Shown here: positions 16,534 to 25,159 of the stretch, in pieces
How the letters are laid out: each line of letters starts with the position of its first letter
Numbering within the stretch: position 1 is the stretch's first letter
Assembly (NCBI GenBank): GCA_900545515.1
Contig: UQZA01000011.1
Location: 16,738 to 80,737, forward strand
DNA from: an uncultured Eubacteriales bacterium
Lineage (GTDB): Bacteria; Bacillota; Clostridia; Oscillospirales; Oscillospiraceae
DNA length: 64,000 bases
Reading direction: 5' to 3'
The notes under the pieces: generated by a model
Told to the model about the DNA's origin: nothing
Databases searched by the model: none
The model's input: only the letters and a program-made list of their open reading frames with translations
Position numbers and translations under genes: made by a program

Positions 16534-17388
16534 TCAGGTGGTGGGGCAGGTTTTATAGCCGCATTCGGTGGAGCAGCCGGCGCTGCAGGAGGCGTCCTGG
16601 GAGCTGGAGCCGTCGCAGCCCCGGGGGTAGAACTGCTGCACCGGGAAGGCGATGCGGGAGAACATCTCGCAGGGGTCCTCTGCACAGCCCAGGTTGTCGC
16701 AGCACTCCTTGGTGGGGATGGAGTAGTCAAAGGTGGGAACCAGCAGCTGCACATCCCGCTCCAGGCGGATGATGGAGAACTGACCCAGGGTCACGTACAG
16801 CCGGCGGCTCTCTCCGGAGAGGACCAACTCGTCATCAAAGAGATTCCGGATGCCGGTGGGAAGCTGATTGAGACAAGGCTCGCCGCCGGGGCAGTCGCAG
16901 ACCTCCCGAATGCGGGCGGAGAGAATCATGGGGTCCAGCACCTCCACCACGGCGGTGGGATGGTTGAAGGAGCGGCGGGTCCGTCCGTCCAGGTCCCCCA
17001 GGACGGTGTCGCTGGTGAAAATCTTGGCGCAGCTGTCCTCCCCACAGAGGACGGCGCGCTTGGAGAAGACCGCCAGACCGCAGAGGGTGGCGGGCTTGGT
17101 GCCGCCTACGATGGCGTCGGCCAGAATCCGGTAGTAGAATGTGATGTCGATGCAGTAGTGGTTGCGGTTGAATGCCACAGGCTCCACGTCGATGTAAGCG
17201 TATACCAGCTCCGCGCAGCGGGCCTTAGCCCCGGCGGAGGCGTCCAGAAGCGCCTGGGACTCCCGGGTCAGGTAAACCCGCAGATCCTCAATGCAGTCCT
17301 TGTCTCTGCAGCTGTCCGTCACTTTTCTGGTATGAATGCTGACGGCCTCCCGCAGGTCCTCGGGCCGGCAAGTCGATTGCTCAGACAT
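16534..17388 (-). CDS. Cys-rich protein of unknown function
   Basis: 284 residues, about 22 of them cysteine, no signal peptide and no membrane span. AGGAGGTTTTCGT before the ATG at 17388 sets the start; the frame extends upstream without support. I do not recognise a named domain. Readable stretches are SCRDKDCIEDLRVYL, VFSKRAVLCGEDSCAKIF and a C-terminal tail with CCDNLGCAED, CSAGCSTEC. The middle part, with VEPVAFNRNHYCIDITFYYRI, looks like a beta-rich assembly domain, and spore-coat-like cross-linking is one possible reading, but this is speculation. It is a single gene divergent from tagA and convergent with the CsaB fusion. Confidence 0.8.
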   Translation of the reverse strand: MSEQSTCRPEDLREAVSIHTRKVTDSCRDKDCIEDLRVYLTRESQALLDASAGAKARCAELVYAYIDVEPVAFNRNHYCIDITFYYRILADAIVGGTKPATLCGLAVFSKRAVLCGEDSCAKIFTSDTVLGDLDGRTRRSFNHPTAVVEVLDPMILSARIREVCDCPGGEPCLNQLPTGIRNLFDDELVLSGESRRLYVTLGQFSIIRLERDVQLLVPTFDYSIPTKECCDNLGCAEDPCEMFSRIAFPVQQFYPRGCDGSSSQDASCSAGCSTECGYKTCPTT

Positions 17389-17503
17389 ACGAAAACCTCC
17401 TGTTCTGTCATGGCCGGGGAACTCCCGGCAAAAGCAAGGTCTTGCTTTCAAATCATTTTATGCTGCCGCAGCCCGGCTGTGCAGGCGTGAAGAGAAAATT
17501 CGA

Positions 17504-17532
17504 TTTACAAATGGGCGAAAACATGGTAATAT
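17504..17532 (+). promoter_or_regulatory. Promoter of the tagA-tmk-mltG operon
   Basis: TTTACA (17504-17509), 17-base spacer, TAATAT (17527-17532), 39 bases before the likely start of tagA. Confidence 0.65.
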
Positions 17533-17570
17533 CTGTACCATAGGTAAAAGAGAAAGAGCAGGTGTGCTTT

Positions 17571-18314
17571 TTGAAGATTGATGTGATGGGCGTGCTGTTC
17601 GACAATGTGACCATGGAGCAGGCGCTGGACCGGGCGGAGACCCTGATGGAAGCCAAGGCAAGCGCCTATTGTGTGACGCCCAATGGAGAAATTGTCTGGG
17701 AGGCGATGCAGGACCCCGCTTTCCGGAGCATTTTGAATGAGGCAGACCTGGTCCTGCCGGACGGAGCCAGCGTGGTGCTGGGCTCCCGGATTTTGGAGCG
17801 TCCCCTGCAGGAAAAGGTGGCGGGGATCGCCTTTGCCGAGGCTCTGGTGCAGCGCATGGCTGCCCGGGGCGGGCGGCTGTATTTGCTGGGCGGCAGGCCT
17901 GGGATTGCAGAGAAAGCGGCGGAAAATTTAACAGCCAAGTACCCCGGACTCGTCATCTGCGGCACGGCAGACGGTTACTTCCGGGATGAGGCCGCCGTGG
18001 TGGAGCAGGTGCGCAAGGCAGAGCCGGATGTACTATTTGTCTGCCTGGGCGCGCCCAAGCAGGAGCGGTTTATGGCGGCTCACCGGCGGGAGCTTCAGAC
18101 CGGTCTGATGATCGGCCTGGGAGGGAGCCTGGATGGCTTTGCCGGCGTGGTGAAGCGTGCGCCTCAGTGGATGATCCGCTGCAACCTGGAGTGGCTGTAC
18201 CGGCTGATGAAGGAGCCCTCCCGGCTGGGACGCATGATGCGCCTGCCCAAATTTGTGCGCGCCTGCAAAAAGCAGCGGCAGCTGGAGGAAAAGGAAGGCG
18301 GGGCCCATGGGTAA
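17571..18314 (+). CDS. tagA: WecG/TagA/CpsF family glycosyltransferase
   Basis: About 247 residues, GT26 family. In teichoic-acid and related cell-wall polymer synthesis TagA adds ManNAc to lipid-linked GlcNAc at the cytoplasmic membrane face. Family motifs are VTPNGEIVW, ADLVLPDGASVV, LYLLGGRPGIAEKAA, VCLGAPKQERFM and GLGGSLDGFAG near the end. The TTG at 17571 gives the usual start KIDVMGV, with AGGTG in front; a GTG at 17562 is the alternative. Its overlap with tmk and closeness to the CsaB fusion suggest a role in making the wall polysaccharide to which SLH proteins bind; the acceptor here is inferred, not shown. Confidence 0.9.
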   Translation: MKIDVMGVLFDNVTMEQALDRAETLMEAKASAYCVTPNGEIVWEAMQDPAFRSILNEADLVLPDGASVVLGSRILERPLQEKVAGIAFAEALVQRMAARGGRLYLLGGRPGIAEKAAENLTAKYPGLVICGTADGYFRDEAAVVEQVRKAEPDVLFVCLGAPKQERFMAAHRRELQTGLMIGLGGSLDGFAGVVKRAPQWMIRCNLEWLYRLMKEPSRLGRMMRLPKFVRACKKQRQLEEKEGGAHG

Positions 18315-18975
18315 GCTGATTGTGCTGGAGGGAACCGACGGCTCCGGAAAGTCCACCCAGTTTCATCTGCTGACCCAACGCCTGGAGGCGGAGGGAGTGG
18401 CGTTTCGGAAGCTGGTGTTTCCCCAGTATTCTGAGCCCTCCTCGGCCCTCATTCGGATGTATCTGAACGGCGAGTTTGGCCGGCATCCCGGGGACGTGAA
18501 CGCCTATGCCGCCACCGCCTTTTATGCGGTTGACCGCTACGCTTCCTTTCAGAAGGTGTGGCGGAAGGAGTATGAGGCAGGCGGGCTCATCCTTTCGGAC
18601 CGGTACACCACTTCCAATGCGGTGCACCAGGGCTCCAAGCTGGCCCCTCCCCAGCGGCGGGCCTTTTTCCAGTGGCTGGAGGAATTTGAATGCGACCGGC
18701 TGGGTCTTCCCAGGCCGGATTTGGTGATTTATTTGGATGTGCCCACAGATTTGACGGAGGTCATGCTCCGCAAGCGGGAGCGGGATACCCACACCAGGGG
18801 GGACATTCATGAGCAGGACCTCCATTACCTCCGCCTGTGCCGGGAGACGGGCCAGGAAGCGGCTGCATATTTTCACTGGCACATCATTTCCTGTGACCGG
18901 GAAGGCGCCTTGCGGCCGATTTCGGAGATTCACCAGGATATTTACAACCTGGTACAGACTTGTTTAAAGGAGTGA
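18307..18975 (+). CDS. tmk: Thymidylate kinase-like protein
   Basis: 222 residues, phosphorylates dTMP to dTDP for DNA synthesis. The P-loop is LEGTDGSGKST at residues 7-17, the DRY-type motif is LSDRYTTSNAVHQGS, and the lid region is RKRERDTHTRGDIHE. The substrate loop VYLDVPTD appears as VIYLDVPTDLTEV. Sequence and length agree with dTMP kinases of the clostridial type, which are slightly longer than the E. coli enzyme. It starts within the end of tagA (eight-base overlap), so the genes are translationally linked. A second tmk next to holB is usual in Firmicutes; whether this is the only one cannot be seen. Confidence 0.88.
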   Translation: MGKLIVLEGTDGSGKSTQFHLLTQRLEAEGVAFRKLVFPQYSEPSSALIRMYLNGEFGRHPGDVNAYAATAFYAVDRYASFQKVWRKEYEAGGLILSDRYTTSNAVHQGSKLAPPQRRAFFQWLEEFECDRLGLPRPDLVIYLDVPTDLTEVMLRKRERDTHTRGDIHEQDLHYLRLCRETGQEAAAYFHWHIISCDREGALRPISEIHQDIYNLVQTCLKE

Positions 18976-18980
18976 CGGAT

Positions 18981-19529
18981 ATGGTTTATATCTTGTTGGG
19001 CAAGGGCTTTGAGGAGATTGAGGCAGTGACCCCTGGAGACCTGCTCCGGCGGGCGGGAGTGGAGACGGCTTACGTGGGCCTTGGCGGCCTGGAGGTGACC
19101 GGCTCTCACGGCATGACGGTGCGGGCAGATTTGACCCTGGAGCAGATGGATCTGACTCAGCTGGATATGATCGTCCTGCCTGGCGGCCTGGGTGGGGTGG
19201 CATCCATTCGGGGCTGCCGGCAGGCCATGGAGGCGGTCCGGTTCGCTTATGAGAACGGCAAATATGTGGCTGCAATCTGTGCCGCGCCTACCATTTTGGC
19301 GGAGCTTCACATAACAGATGGGAAATGGGCGGTCTGCTATCCTGCGCCGGAGCTGGAGAAGCAGATGCAGGCCTCCGTGCTCCGGCCTGAAGAGGCCGTG
19401 GCGCGGGATGGGACGGTGATCACCGCCGCTTCAGCCGGTTGCGCCATTCCCTTTGCCCTGGAGCTGGTGGAGGCCCTGAAGGGCGAGGAGGCGGCCCAGG
19501 CGGTGGCCGACCAGATTGTGATCCGGTGA
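18981..19529 (+). CDS. DJ-1/PfpI family protein
   Basis: 182 residues of the class I glutamine-amidotransferase-like DJ-1/ThiJ fold. The conserved glutamate is in GFEEIEAVTPGDLLRRAG and the nucleophile cysteine in VAAICAAPTILAE (about residue 101), with HG/GG motifs GSHGMTV and VLPGGLGG. Members act as glyoxalases, deglycases or redox-sensing chaperones; the exact activity cannot be told from sequence. AAAGGAGTGACGG precedes the ATG at 18981, five bases after the tmk stop, so it is in the operon. Nothing in it looks damaged. Confidence 0.92.
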   Translation: MVYILLGKGFEEIEAVTPGDLLRRAGVETAYVGLGGLEVTGSHGMTVRADLTLEQMDLTQLDMIVLPGGLGGVASIRGCRQAMEAVRFAYENGKYVAAICAAPTILAELHITDGKWAVCYPAPELEKQMQASVLRPEEAVARDGTVITAASAGCAIPFALELVEALKGEEAAQAVADQIVIR

Positions 19530-19560
19530 GAAAGCGCCGGGAAAAACAGGAGGATTACCC

Positions 19561-21120
19561 ATGCCAAAGCGTGATAAGTTGGACAAATCCCAGGAAGAAG
19601 GTCAAGGCCCGGAGGAGCTGGATATTACGCAGATCCTGTCTGAGGTAAATGATTATGAGGAGCTTGGCCCGGATCAATCGGCCATGGATGCCTATGGAAT
19701 GACAGATCCGGCACTGGGGGATGTGGACCGCATTTTGCGGGAGGTCCGGGAAGAACTGGGCGAGTCAAAGGAAGCGCCTCGGGAAACCGGGGAGGTGGAA
19801 GACGCCGCTTCCGGCGGAGAATTCCGGGACCAAGAGTATCGGGATGCCTTTGACGAAAGCTTTGAGCGGGCCTTTCAGGGGGAAGGGGAAGAGATCCAGG
19901 AGGAGGCGGAGCCCAAACCCACCCGCCGCCACAGCCGGCGGAAGAAATCAGGCCGGCCTCCCATGAAGAAAAAGGGGACCGGACTTTTGGGAATTCCCCA
20001 TTTTCTCAGCACCCTGATTTTATGCGCCATCATATTGGCGGTCAGCGTCACCTTGGCCCGGGTGGTGTGGCTTTGGGCGGACGATGTGCTGGCCCTGACC
20101 AAGGAGGAAAAGGTGGTTACCGTGACCATTGCGGACACGGACACCATGGGGGAGATCACCCAAAAGCTGGCCCAGGCGGGTTTGGTCCGCTATCCCCGCC
20201 TTTTTAACTTCTACAGCGACCTCACCGGCGCACGGGAGAAAATCAGTGCCGGAACCTTCAAGCTGAATTGCATGTATGATTATCACGCTCTGGTGAATGC
20301 TTTGGGCCGTTCCTCCTCCGACCGGAAGGTTGTGACGGTGACCATTCCGGAGGGCTATGAGTGCAGGCAGATTTTTGAGCTTCTGGAGAAAAACGAGGTT
20401 TGTACCGCGGAGGAGCTGCGCAATGCGGCCCAGAACGGAGATCTGGGCGAGTTTTGGTTCCTGAAGGATGTGAAGCGGGACGGTCCCAACTGTCTGGAGG
20501 GCTTCCTGTTCCCGGATACCTACGATTTTTATACTTCCGATGATCCGGAGCGGGTGCTGCGGAAGCTCCTTCGGAACTTTGACTACCGCTTTGACGAGGA
20601 GATGGAGGCGGACCTGACCAGCCTCAACCAGTGGCTGGGTGAGAAGCTGGCAGGCTTTGGCTTCTCGGAGGCAGAGATTAAGAGCCGGTATTTGTCCATC
20701 CGGGATCTGGTGACCGTCGCCTCCATGATTGAGCGGGAGACTGCCGGCTCCGGTGAGAGCGGGAGAATCGCTTCCGTCATTTACAACCGGCTTTGCGATC
20801 CGGCCTACCCCTATCTGAACATCGACGCCACCATTCAGTACGCTTTGGGAGAGCGGAAGGCCAACCTGACCCAGGCGGACACCCAGATTGACAGCCCCTA
20901 CAACACCTATACCAACCCCGGTCTTCCGGCCGGCCCCATATCCAATCCCGGCCTGAACAGCCTGAAGGCGGCCCTGCATCCGGAGGAAACGGCGTACTAT
21001 TTCTATGCTTTGGACGAGGACCGCACCCACCACTTCTCGGAAACCTTGGAGGAGCATGAGCAATTTCTGGAGAGCTTAGGAAATGGAAGAGACGATGACG
21101 AAGAGACCCAGGAGCCTTGA
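19561..21120 (+). CDS. mltG: Endolytic murein transglycosylase MltG (YceG-like)
   Basis: 519 residues. A long acidic cytoplasmic front (~1-150) ends in a basic patch RRHSRRKKSGRPPMKKK, followed by one membrane span (FLSTLILCAIILAVSVTLA). The outside part has a LysM-like subdomain and the YceG catalytic domain with VASMIERETAG (catalytic Glu), YLNIDATIQYAL and YNTYTNPGLPAGPISNPG. MltG cuts nascent peptidoglycan strands and sets chain length. The acidic extension is longer than in E. coli but usual for Firmicutes. The gene overlaps the U32 gene, reproducing the yrrL-yrrN/O neighbourhood of Bacillus without the yrrM methyltransferase. Confidence 0.95.
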   Translation: MPKRDKLDKSQEEGQGPEELDITQILSEVNDYEELGPDQSAMDAYGMTDPALGDVDRILREVREELGESKEAPRETGEVEDAASGGEFRDQEYRDAFDESFERAFQGEGEEIQEEAEPKPTRRHSRRKKSGRPPMKKKGTGLLGIPHFLSTLILCAIILAVSVTLARVVWLWADDVLALTKEEKVVTVTIADTDTMGEITQKLAQAGLVRYPRLFNFYSDLTGAREKISAGTFKLNCMYDYHALVNALGRSSSDRKVVTVTIPEGYECRQIFELLEKNEVCTAEELRNAAQNGDLGEFWFLKDVKRDGPNCLEGFLFPDTYDFYTSDDPERVLRKLLRNFDYRFDEEMEADLTSLNQWLGEKLAGFGFSEAEIKSRYLSIRDLVTVASMIERETAGSGESGRIASVIYNRLCDPAYPYLNIDATIQYALGERKANLTQADTQIDSPYNTYTNPGLPAGPISNPGLNSLKAALHPEETAYYFYALDEDRTHHFSETLEEHEQFLESLGNGRDDDEETQEP

Positions 21121-22324
21121 GCTCCTGGCCCCCGCCGGGGATATGGAGCGGCTGACCATGGCGGTGCTGTACGGCGCGGATGCGGTGTATTTGGCAGGCA
21201 CCAGCTTCGGGATGCGCTCCTTCGCAGGGAACTTCACCCCGGAGGAGCTACCCCGGGCGGTGGCCCTTGCCCATGAGCGGGGGGTTCGGGTCCATGTGAC
21301 GGTGAACACCATGCCCCGGGGAGACGAGGTGCCCCGGCTGCCGGGGTACCTGGAGGAGCTGGATGCTGCCGGGGTAGACGCGTTGATTCTGGCGGACCTG
21401 GGGGCCTTCATGCTGGCGGGGCGGTATGCGCCCCACTGTGAGCGGCACATTTCCACCCAACAATCCATTGCCAACAGCGTCTGCGCCCGGGCCTGGTATG
21501 ACCTGGGGGCCAGCCGGGTGGTCCTGGCCCGGGAGCTGAGCCTGGAGGAGATCCGGCGCATCCGCCAGGAGACCCCCAGGGAGCTGGAGCTGGAGACCTT
21601 TGGACACGGGGCCATGTGCGTCTCCTACTCCGGACGGTGTTTGCTGTCCAACTACATGACGGGCCGGGACTCCAACCGGGGCGCTTGCGCCCAGCCCTGC
21701 CGCTACCAGTACGCCCTGATGGAGGAGAAGCGGCCTGGGGAGTATTTTCCCGTGTTTGAAGATGAAAGGGGAACCTACATTCTCAATTCCCGGGATATGT
21801 GCATGATCGATCACCTGCCGGACCTGATGGAGGCGGGGGTGGACTGCATCAAGCTGGAGGGGCGGGCCAAGTCTGCCTACTATGCCGCCATCGTCACAGG
21901 CGCCTACCGGCATGGCATTGATGCCGCCGCAGGGGGAACGCCCTTGGACCCGGTATGGAGGGATGAGGTGGAGCATGTGTCCCACCGGATCTACTCCACA
22001 GGGTTCTATTATGGCTTCCCTGGCCAGTATACGGAGAGCTCCCGGTATATCCGCCAGTGGCAGATTTGCGCTTTGGTGCTGGACTGCGGCAGTGACGGCA
22101 TGGCCACCATGAGTCTGCGGAACAAGTTTGCCGCCGGGGACACGGTGGAGCTGGTGGGGCCAGATACCCGTCCCTTTTCCTTCCAGGCCCCGGTCATGCA
22201 GGGAGAAGACGGCACGGACCTGAGGGAGCCCAGGACGCCGCAGATGGTGTTCCGCATGCAGCTTCCCCGTCCGGTTCCTCCATATTCCATTTTGCGCCGG
22301 GCGGTGGAGCTGTCAGCGCAATGA
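21083..22324 (+). CDS. Peptidase U32 family protein (tRNA hydroxylation type)
   Basis: 413 residues. The diagnostic U32 signature is SGRCLLSNYMTGRD followed by NRGACAQPCRYQY (about residues 187-212), with ELLAPAGDMERL at the front. Despite the name, characterised relatives (RlhA, TrhP) are needed for prephenate-dependent hydroxylation of rRNA or tRNA uridines, and the mltG neighbourhood matches the Bacillus yrrN/yrrO (trhP) locus. The first ATG (21083) overlaps mltG by 38 bases; ATG 21095 with GGAAGAGACG in front is as plausible. Only one U32 gene is present, whereas Bacillus has a pair. Confidence 0.92.
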   Translation: MEETMTKRPRSLELLAPAGDMERLTMAVLYGADAVYLAGTSFGMRSFAGNFTPEELPRAVALAHERGVRVHVTVNTMPRGDEVPRLPGYLEELDAAGVDALILADLGAFMLAGRYAPHCERHISTQQSIANSVCARAWYDLGASRVVLARELSLEEIRRIRQETPRELELETFGHGAMCVSYSGRCLLSNYMTGRDSNRGACAQPCRYQYALMEEKRPGEYFPVFEDERGTYILNSRDMCMIDHLPDLMEAGVDCIKLEGRAKSAYYAAIVTGAYRHGIDAAAGGTPLDPVWRDEVEHVSHRIYSTGFYYGFPGQYTESSRYIRQWQICALVLDCGSDGMATMSLRNKFAAGDTVELVGPDTRPFSFQAPVMQGEDGTDLREPRTPQMVFRMQLPRPVPPYSILRRAVELSAQ

Positions 22325-22325
22325 C

Positions 22326-22368
22326 AAAACCGGCATCCTTCCGCTGTCATGGGAAGGATGCCGGTTTT
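22326..22368. terminator. Bidirectional terminator between U32 and rhomboid-like genes
   Basis: A perfect 17-bp stem (AAAACCGGCATCCTTCC, 22326-22342, with 22352-22368). The A4/T4 ends give a short T run in both directions, fitting two convergent genes. Confidence 0.92.
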
Positions 22369-22393
22369 CCATGGGAACAGGAGCCTGGGGAGA

Positions 22394-23266
22394 TCACTGA
22401 ATGTGGGTGTGGTTGTTGATGTGGTCTTCACAATAGCAGTAATAGCCCTTGCATTTGGAGCAGTAGCGGAATTCCAACTCCGGGTTGGTCACATCGGTGC
22501 GGCCGCAGACGGTGCATTTGTGGGTGTAGGGGGCTTCCGGCCGGGCGGTGGAGGCAGTGTAAGAGCCTGCGCCGGGGAAGGGAACCTGCTTTCCCCGCTT
22601 GCCTGAGGACATCTTTTTCTTCACCCGGTTTGCATTTACTTGCCAGGAGATGGGGAAAATGTTCAGGAAGTCCTTGCCAAGGTACAGGAAGTAGTTGGCT
22701 AAGGCGAAAAGCGGAAGAAGATTGAAGGGGAATACCGAAAAACTCAGCAGCTGCAGCAGGAAAATCAAGAGATTCAAAATGCCCAGCCAGCGGGCCTTGA
22801 TGGGGATGATGAAAAAAACCAGGAAGGTGGTTTCCGGATACAGGGTGGCGAAAGCCAGAAACAGGGAGGTGTTCAGGGAATCGGCAGAGACGGGGACGTT
22901 CAGCAGGAATCCGGCAAGGTCCAGGAACAGGATGCCGGTCAGGTAATACAGGTTGAATCGAAATCTGCCCCAGGTATTTTCCAGCGCCTTTCCCAGCTGA
23001 ATGTAGAAAATGACGGCGATGATCACCCACAGATAGCTGTAGGATTGCAAGCTCAGGGTGATGAAGGTAACCAACCGCCACACCTGGCCATGCAAAATGG
23101 CGTTCCGGTCAAAGCAGAGCAACCAGTACAGGGTATTGCTGGGGTCGATCATGGAAAAAATGTAAGTGATGACATTGAGACCAATGACCCAGAGCATCAG
23201 ATTGGGAATTCCTTTTTTCTGATTGCGGTAGCAGAAGCGTTCAAATTTTCCGCGCAGATTTTTCAA
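22394..23266 (-). CDS. Rhomboid-like membrane protein with C-terminal zinc ribbon
   Basis: 290 residues with about six membrane spans in rhomboid order: PNLMLWVIGLNVITYIF, the loop HGQVWRLVTFITL (the HGQxWRL hallmark), then TM segments. The place where active rhomboids have the serine motif GxSG reads LNTSLFLAFATLYPE, and no later catalytic histidine is evident, so it is probably a proteolytically inactive member. The tail has two CxxC pairs (HKCTVCGRTD, RYCSKCKGYYCYCEDH), a likely zinc ribbon, ending in HINNHTH. The start is TTG at 23266, with AAAGGAGTGAGG in front. Inactive rhomboids can bind and steer other membrane proteins; the function here is unknown. Confidence 0.85.
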   Translation of the reverse strand: MKNLRGKFERFCYRNQKKGIPNLMLWVIGLNVITYIFSMIDPSNTLYWLLCFDRNAILHGQVWRLVTFITLSLQSYSYLWVIIAVIFYIQLGKALENTWGRFRFNLYYLTGILFLDLAGFLLNVPVSADSLNTSLFLAFATLYPETTFLVFFIIPIKARWLGILNLLIFLLQLLSFSVFPFNLLPLFALANYFLYLGKDFLNIFPISWQVNANRVKKKMSSGKRGKQVPFPGAGSYTASTARPEAPYTHKCTVCGRTDVTNPELEFRYCSKCKGYYCYCEDHINNHTHIQ

Positions 23267-23428
23267 CGGGCCTCACTCCTTTGTAATTCGTAGACTATTC
23301 TACTGGGTTTGCCGGGAAAAGTCCATAGATTTTCTATGAATTTTCCAGTAAAATCCTAACCAAACCGGCAGGGTTTCAGACGGCCCGCAGAACCTGCCGG
23401 ATTTCCTCTGAAAATTACAAAAATTCTC

Positions 23429-23456
23429 TTGACTTTTGCGGCAGCCGGCATATAAT
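23429..23456 (+). promoter_or_regulatory. Promoter of the SAM riboswitch-metK unit
   Basis: TTGACT (23429-23434), 16-base spacer, TATAAT (23451-23456), about 20 bases before the aptamer. Confidence 0.88.
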
Positions 23457-23476
23457 GAGGGAAGAAATTGAATAGG

Positions 23477-23568
23477 CCTTATCAAGAGTGGCGGAGGGAA
23501 CGGCCCGATGAAGCCCGGCAACCTGTTGATTCAAGGTGCCAAATCCGGCGTCAGACGAAAGATGAGGG
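23477..23568 (+). promoter_or_regulatory. SAM-I (S-box) riboswitch aptamer
   Basis: The leader has the class I elements in order: CTTATCAAGAG, GGCGGAGGGAACGGCCC, GATGAAGCCCGGCAACC, then AAGGTGCCAAATCC, AGACGAAAGATGAGGG closing P1. S-adenosylmethionine binding leads to transcription termination at the following hairpin, lowering metK expression when SAM is plentiful. Confidence 0.97.
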
Positions 23569-23581
23569 TTCGTATTGCAAA

Positions 23582-23611
23582 ACGTTCCGAATCTTCGGAA
23601 CGTCTTTTTTT
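23582..23611 (+). terminator. Intrinsic terminator of the SAM riboswitch
   Basis: ACGTTCCGA (23582-23590) pairs with TCGGAACGT (23595-23603), then C and seven T residues. It is the OFF-state terminator of the S-box, 69 bases before metK. Confidence 0.93.
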
Positions 23612-23679
23612 GCTGCAAACGTCCTGTACCCGGAGCTTTTGGAAAGGAACTGGAGAGAACAGAAAGGAATAGAACGACT

Positions 23680-24828
23680 ATGGAAAAAAGACTCTTTACT
23701 TCAGAATGTGTGACAACCGGCCACCCGGACAAGGTGGCCGACCGGATTTCGGACAGCATTCTGGACGCCTGCCTGGCCCAGGACCCCAATTCCCGGGTAG
23801 CTTGTGAAACCCTGGTGACCACGGACTTTTGTTGCATTTCCGGCGAGATTACCACCAGTGCGGCGGTGGACTATGAAGCCATTGCCCGTCAGGTGATCCG
23901 GGACATCGGCTACACCCGGCCGGAGGATGGCTTCTGCGCCGATACGGTGGAGATCCAATGCCGGATTCACACCCAGTCCCCGGACATTGCTTTGGGAACC
24001 AATGACCAGGTGGGCGGCGCGGGAGACCAAGGCATGATGTTCGGCGGCGCCTGCAACCAGACCCCGGAGCTGATGCCTCTTGCCGGTGCGATTGCCAGAG
24101 CCCTCACCAACCGGCTGACCCAGATGGTGGCGGAAAACCCCCACTTGCGCCCCGATGGAAAGGCCCAGGTGACTGTGGAATTTGACGAGGCGGGCAGGCC
24201 GGTGGGGGTGGAGACCGTGGTGGTGTCCATCATGCACAGCCCGGACTTTGCCATTGAGAATTTGCGGCAGTATGTGAAGGAAATGGTCATTGCGCCGGTG
24301 CTGGCCGGGTATGGCTTTGACATCCGGGACGTGGATCATATCTATATCAACCCCACCGGCAAATTTGTTGTGGGCGGTCCTGCCGGGGACACCGGCCTCA
24401 CCGGCCGGAAGATCATTGTGGATACCTATGGCGGCTATTTCTGCCATGGCGGCGGCGCTTTTTCCGGAAAAGACCCCACCAAGGTGGACCGGAGCGCCGC
24501 TTACATGGCCCGGTATATGGCCAAGAACGTGGTTGCCGCCGGGCTGGCCGAGCGGGTGCAGGTGGAGCTGGCCTACGCCATTGGCGTGGCGCAGCCAGTA
24601 TCCATTTTGGTGGATACCTATGGCACCGGGCGGATCGGTGACGACGCCCTCACGGAGCTGCTGCGCCGGACCTTCCACTTGACCCCGGCCGGGATCATCA
24701 AGACCCTGGATCTGCGGCGGCCTATTTTTGCAGAGACTGCGGCCCGGGGCCATTTTGGCATGGAAAAGGACCGGCCCTGGGAGAAGACTGACCGGGCCCA
24801 GGAGCTACTCCGCCTGGCGGGCATTTAA
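23680..24828 (+). CDS. metK: S-adenosylmethionine synthetase
   Basis: 382 residues. MetK makes SAM from methionine and ATP. Signatures GHPDKVADRISD, the hexapeptide GAGDQGMMFG, and the P-loop-like GGGAFSGKDPTKVDRSAAY are all present, plus the C-terminal RPIFAETAARGHFG. The ATG at 23680 follows AGAAAGGAATAG. It is a single-gene unit with its own promoter, SAM-I riboswitch and terminator, so feedback control by its product is clear from the sequence. Length and residues are normal. Confidence 0.98.
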   Translation: MEKRLFTSECVTTGHPDKVADRISDSILDACLAQDPNSRVACETLVTTDFCCISGEITTSAAVDYEAIARQVIRDIGYTRPEDGFCADTVEIQCRIHTQSPDIALGTNDQVGGAGDQGMMFGGACNQTPELMPLAGAIARALTNRLTQMVAENPHLRPDGKAQVTVEFDEAGRPVGVETVVVSIMHSPDFAIENLRQYVKEMVIAPVLAGYGFDIRDVDHIYINPTGKFVVGGPAGDTGLTGRKIIVDTYGGYFCHGGGAFSGKDPTKVDRSAAYMARYMAKNVVAAGLAERVQVELAYAIGVAQPVSILVDTYGTGRIGDDALTELLRRTFHLTPAGIIKTLDLRRPIFAETAARGHFGMEKDRPWEKTDRAQELLRLAGI

Positions 24829-24856
24829 ATATCGGCAAGAGACGGCGGCCAATGTG

Positions 24857-24926
24857 CAGGCCTGTTCTTTCTTGGTAGTCTGGACGCGGATGTGCGCCCA
24901 ACCGGGAGAGAACAGGCCTGTTTTTT
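24857..24926 (+). terminator. Terminator of metK
   Basis: CAGGCCTGTTCT (24857-24868) pairs perfectly with AGAACAGGCCTG (24909-24920), followed by six T residues. The 40-base loop is unusually long and may fold further. Confidence 0.8.
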
Positions 24927-25159
24927 CGGTGTGGTATTCTATGGAAACAGCGTATAGTTCCCCTTCCTGCGCATATGGTGTTCCCAAGACCTACCTGGGT
25001 GCAGCTGGGAGGTTTGCCATGCTCTTGCGGTACTTTAAGAAAAATTAAGAATTTTTTTGCAGAAGTTTGTAACAACTTGGATGCAATTTGCGTCTATATA
25101 AATAAAGGAGGAAATGCATCAGTCTGTTTGGGACAAGCTTGGAAGGAGGCGAAGGGAAA
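24927..25159 (+). other. Gene-free stretch between metK and the small protein at 25160
   Basis: No gene seen. There is a possible weak hairpin (TGTTCCCA and TGGGAGGTTTGCCA, about 24980-25020) and an AT-rich part with TATATAAATAAAGGAGG around 25097-25113 that may serve as promoter or translation signal. I could not match it to a known RNA family. Confidence 0.3.

Noticed and set aside
24857..24926. The metK terminator as a second riboswitch
   Set aside because: The arms simply pair and end in six T residues; the loop shows no known aptamer.
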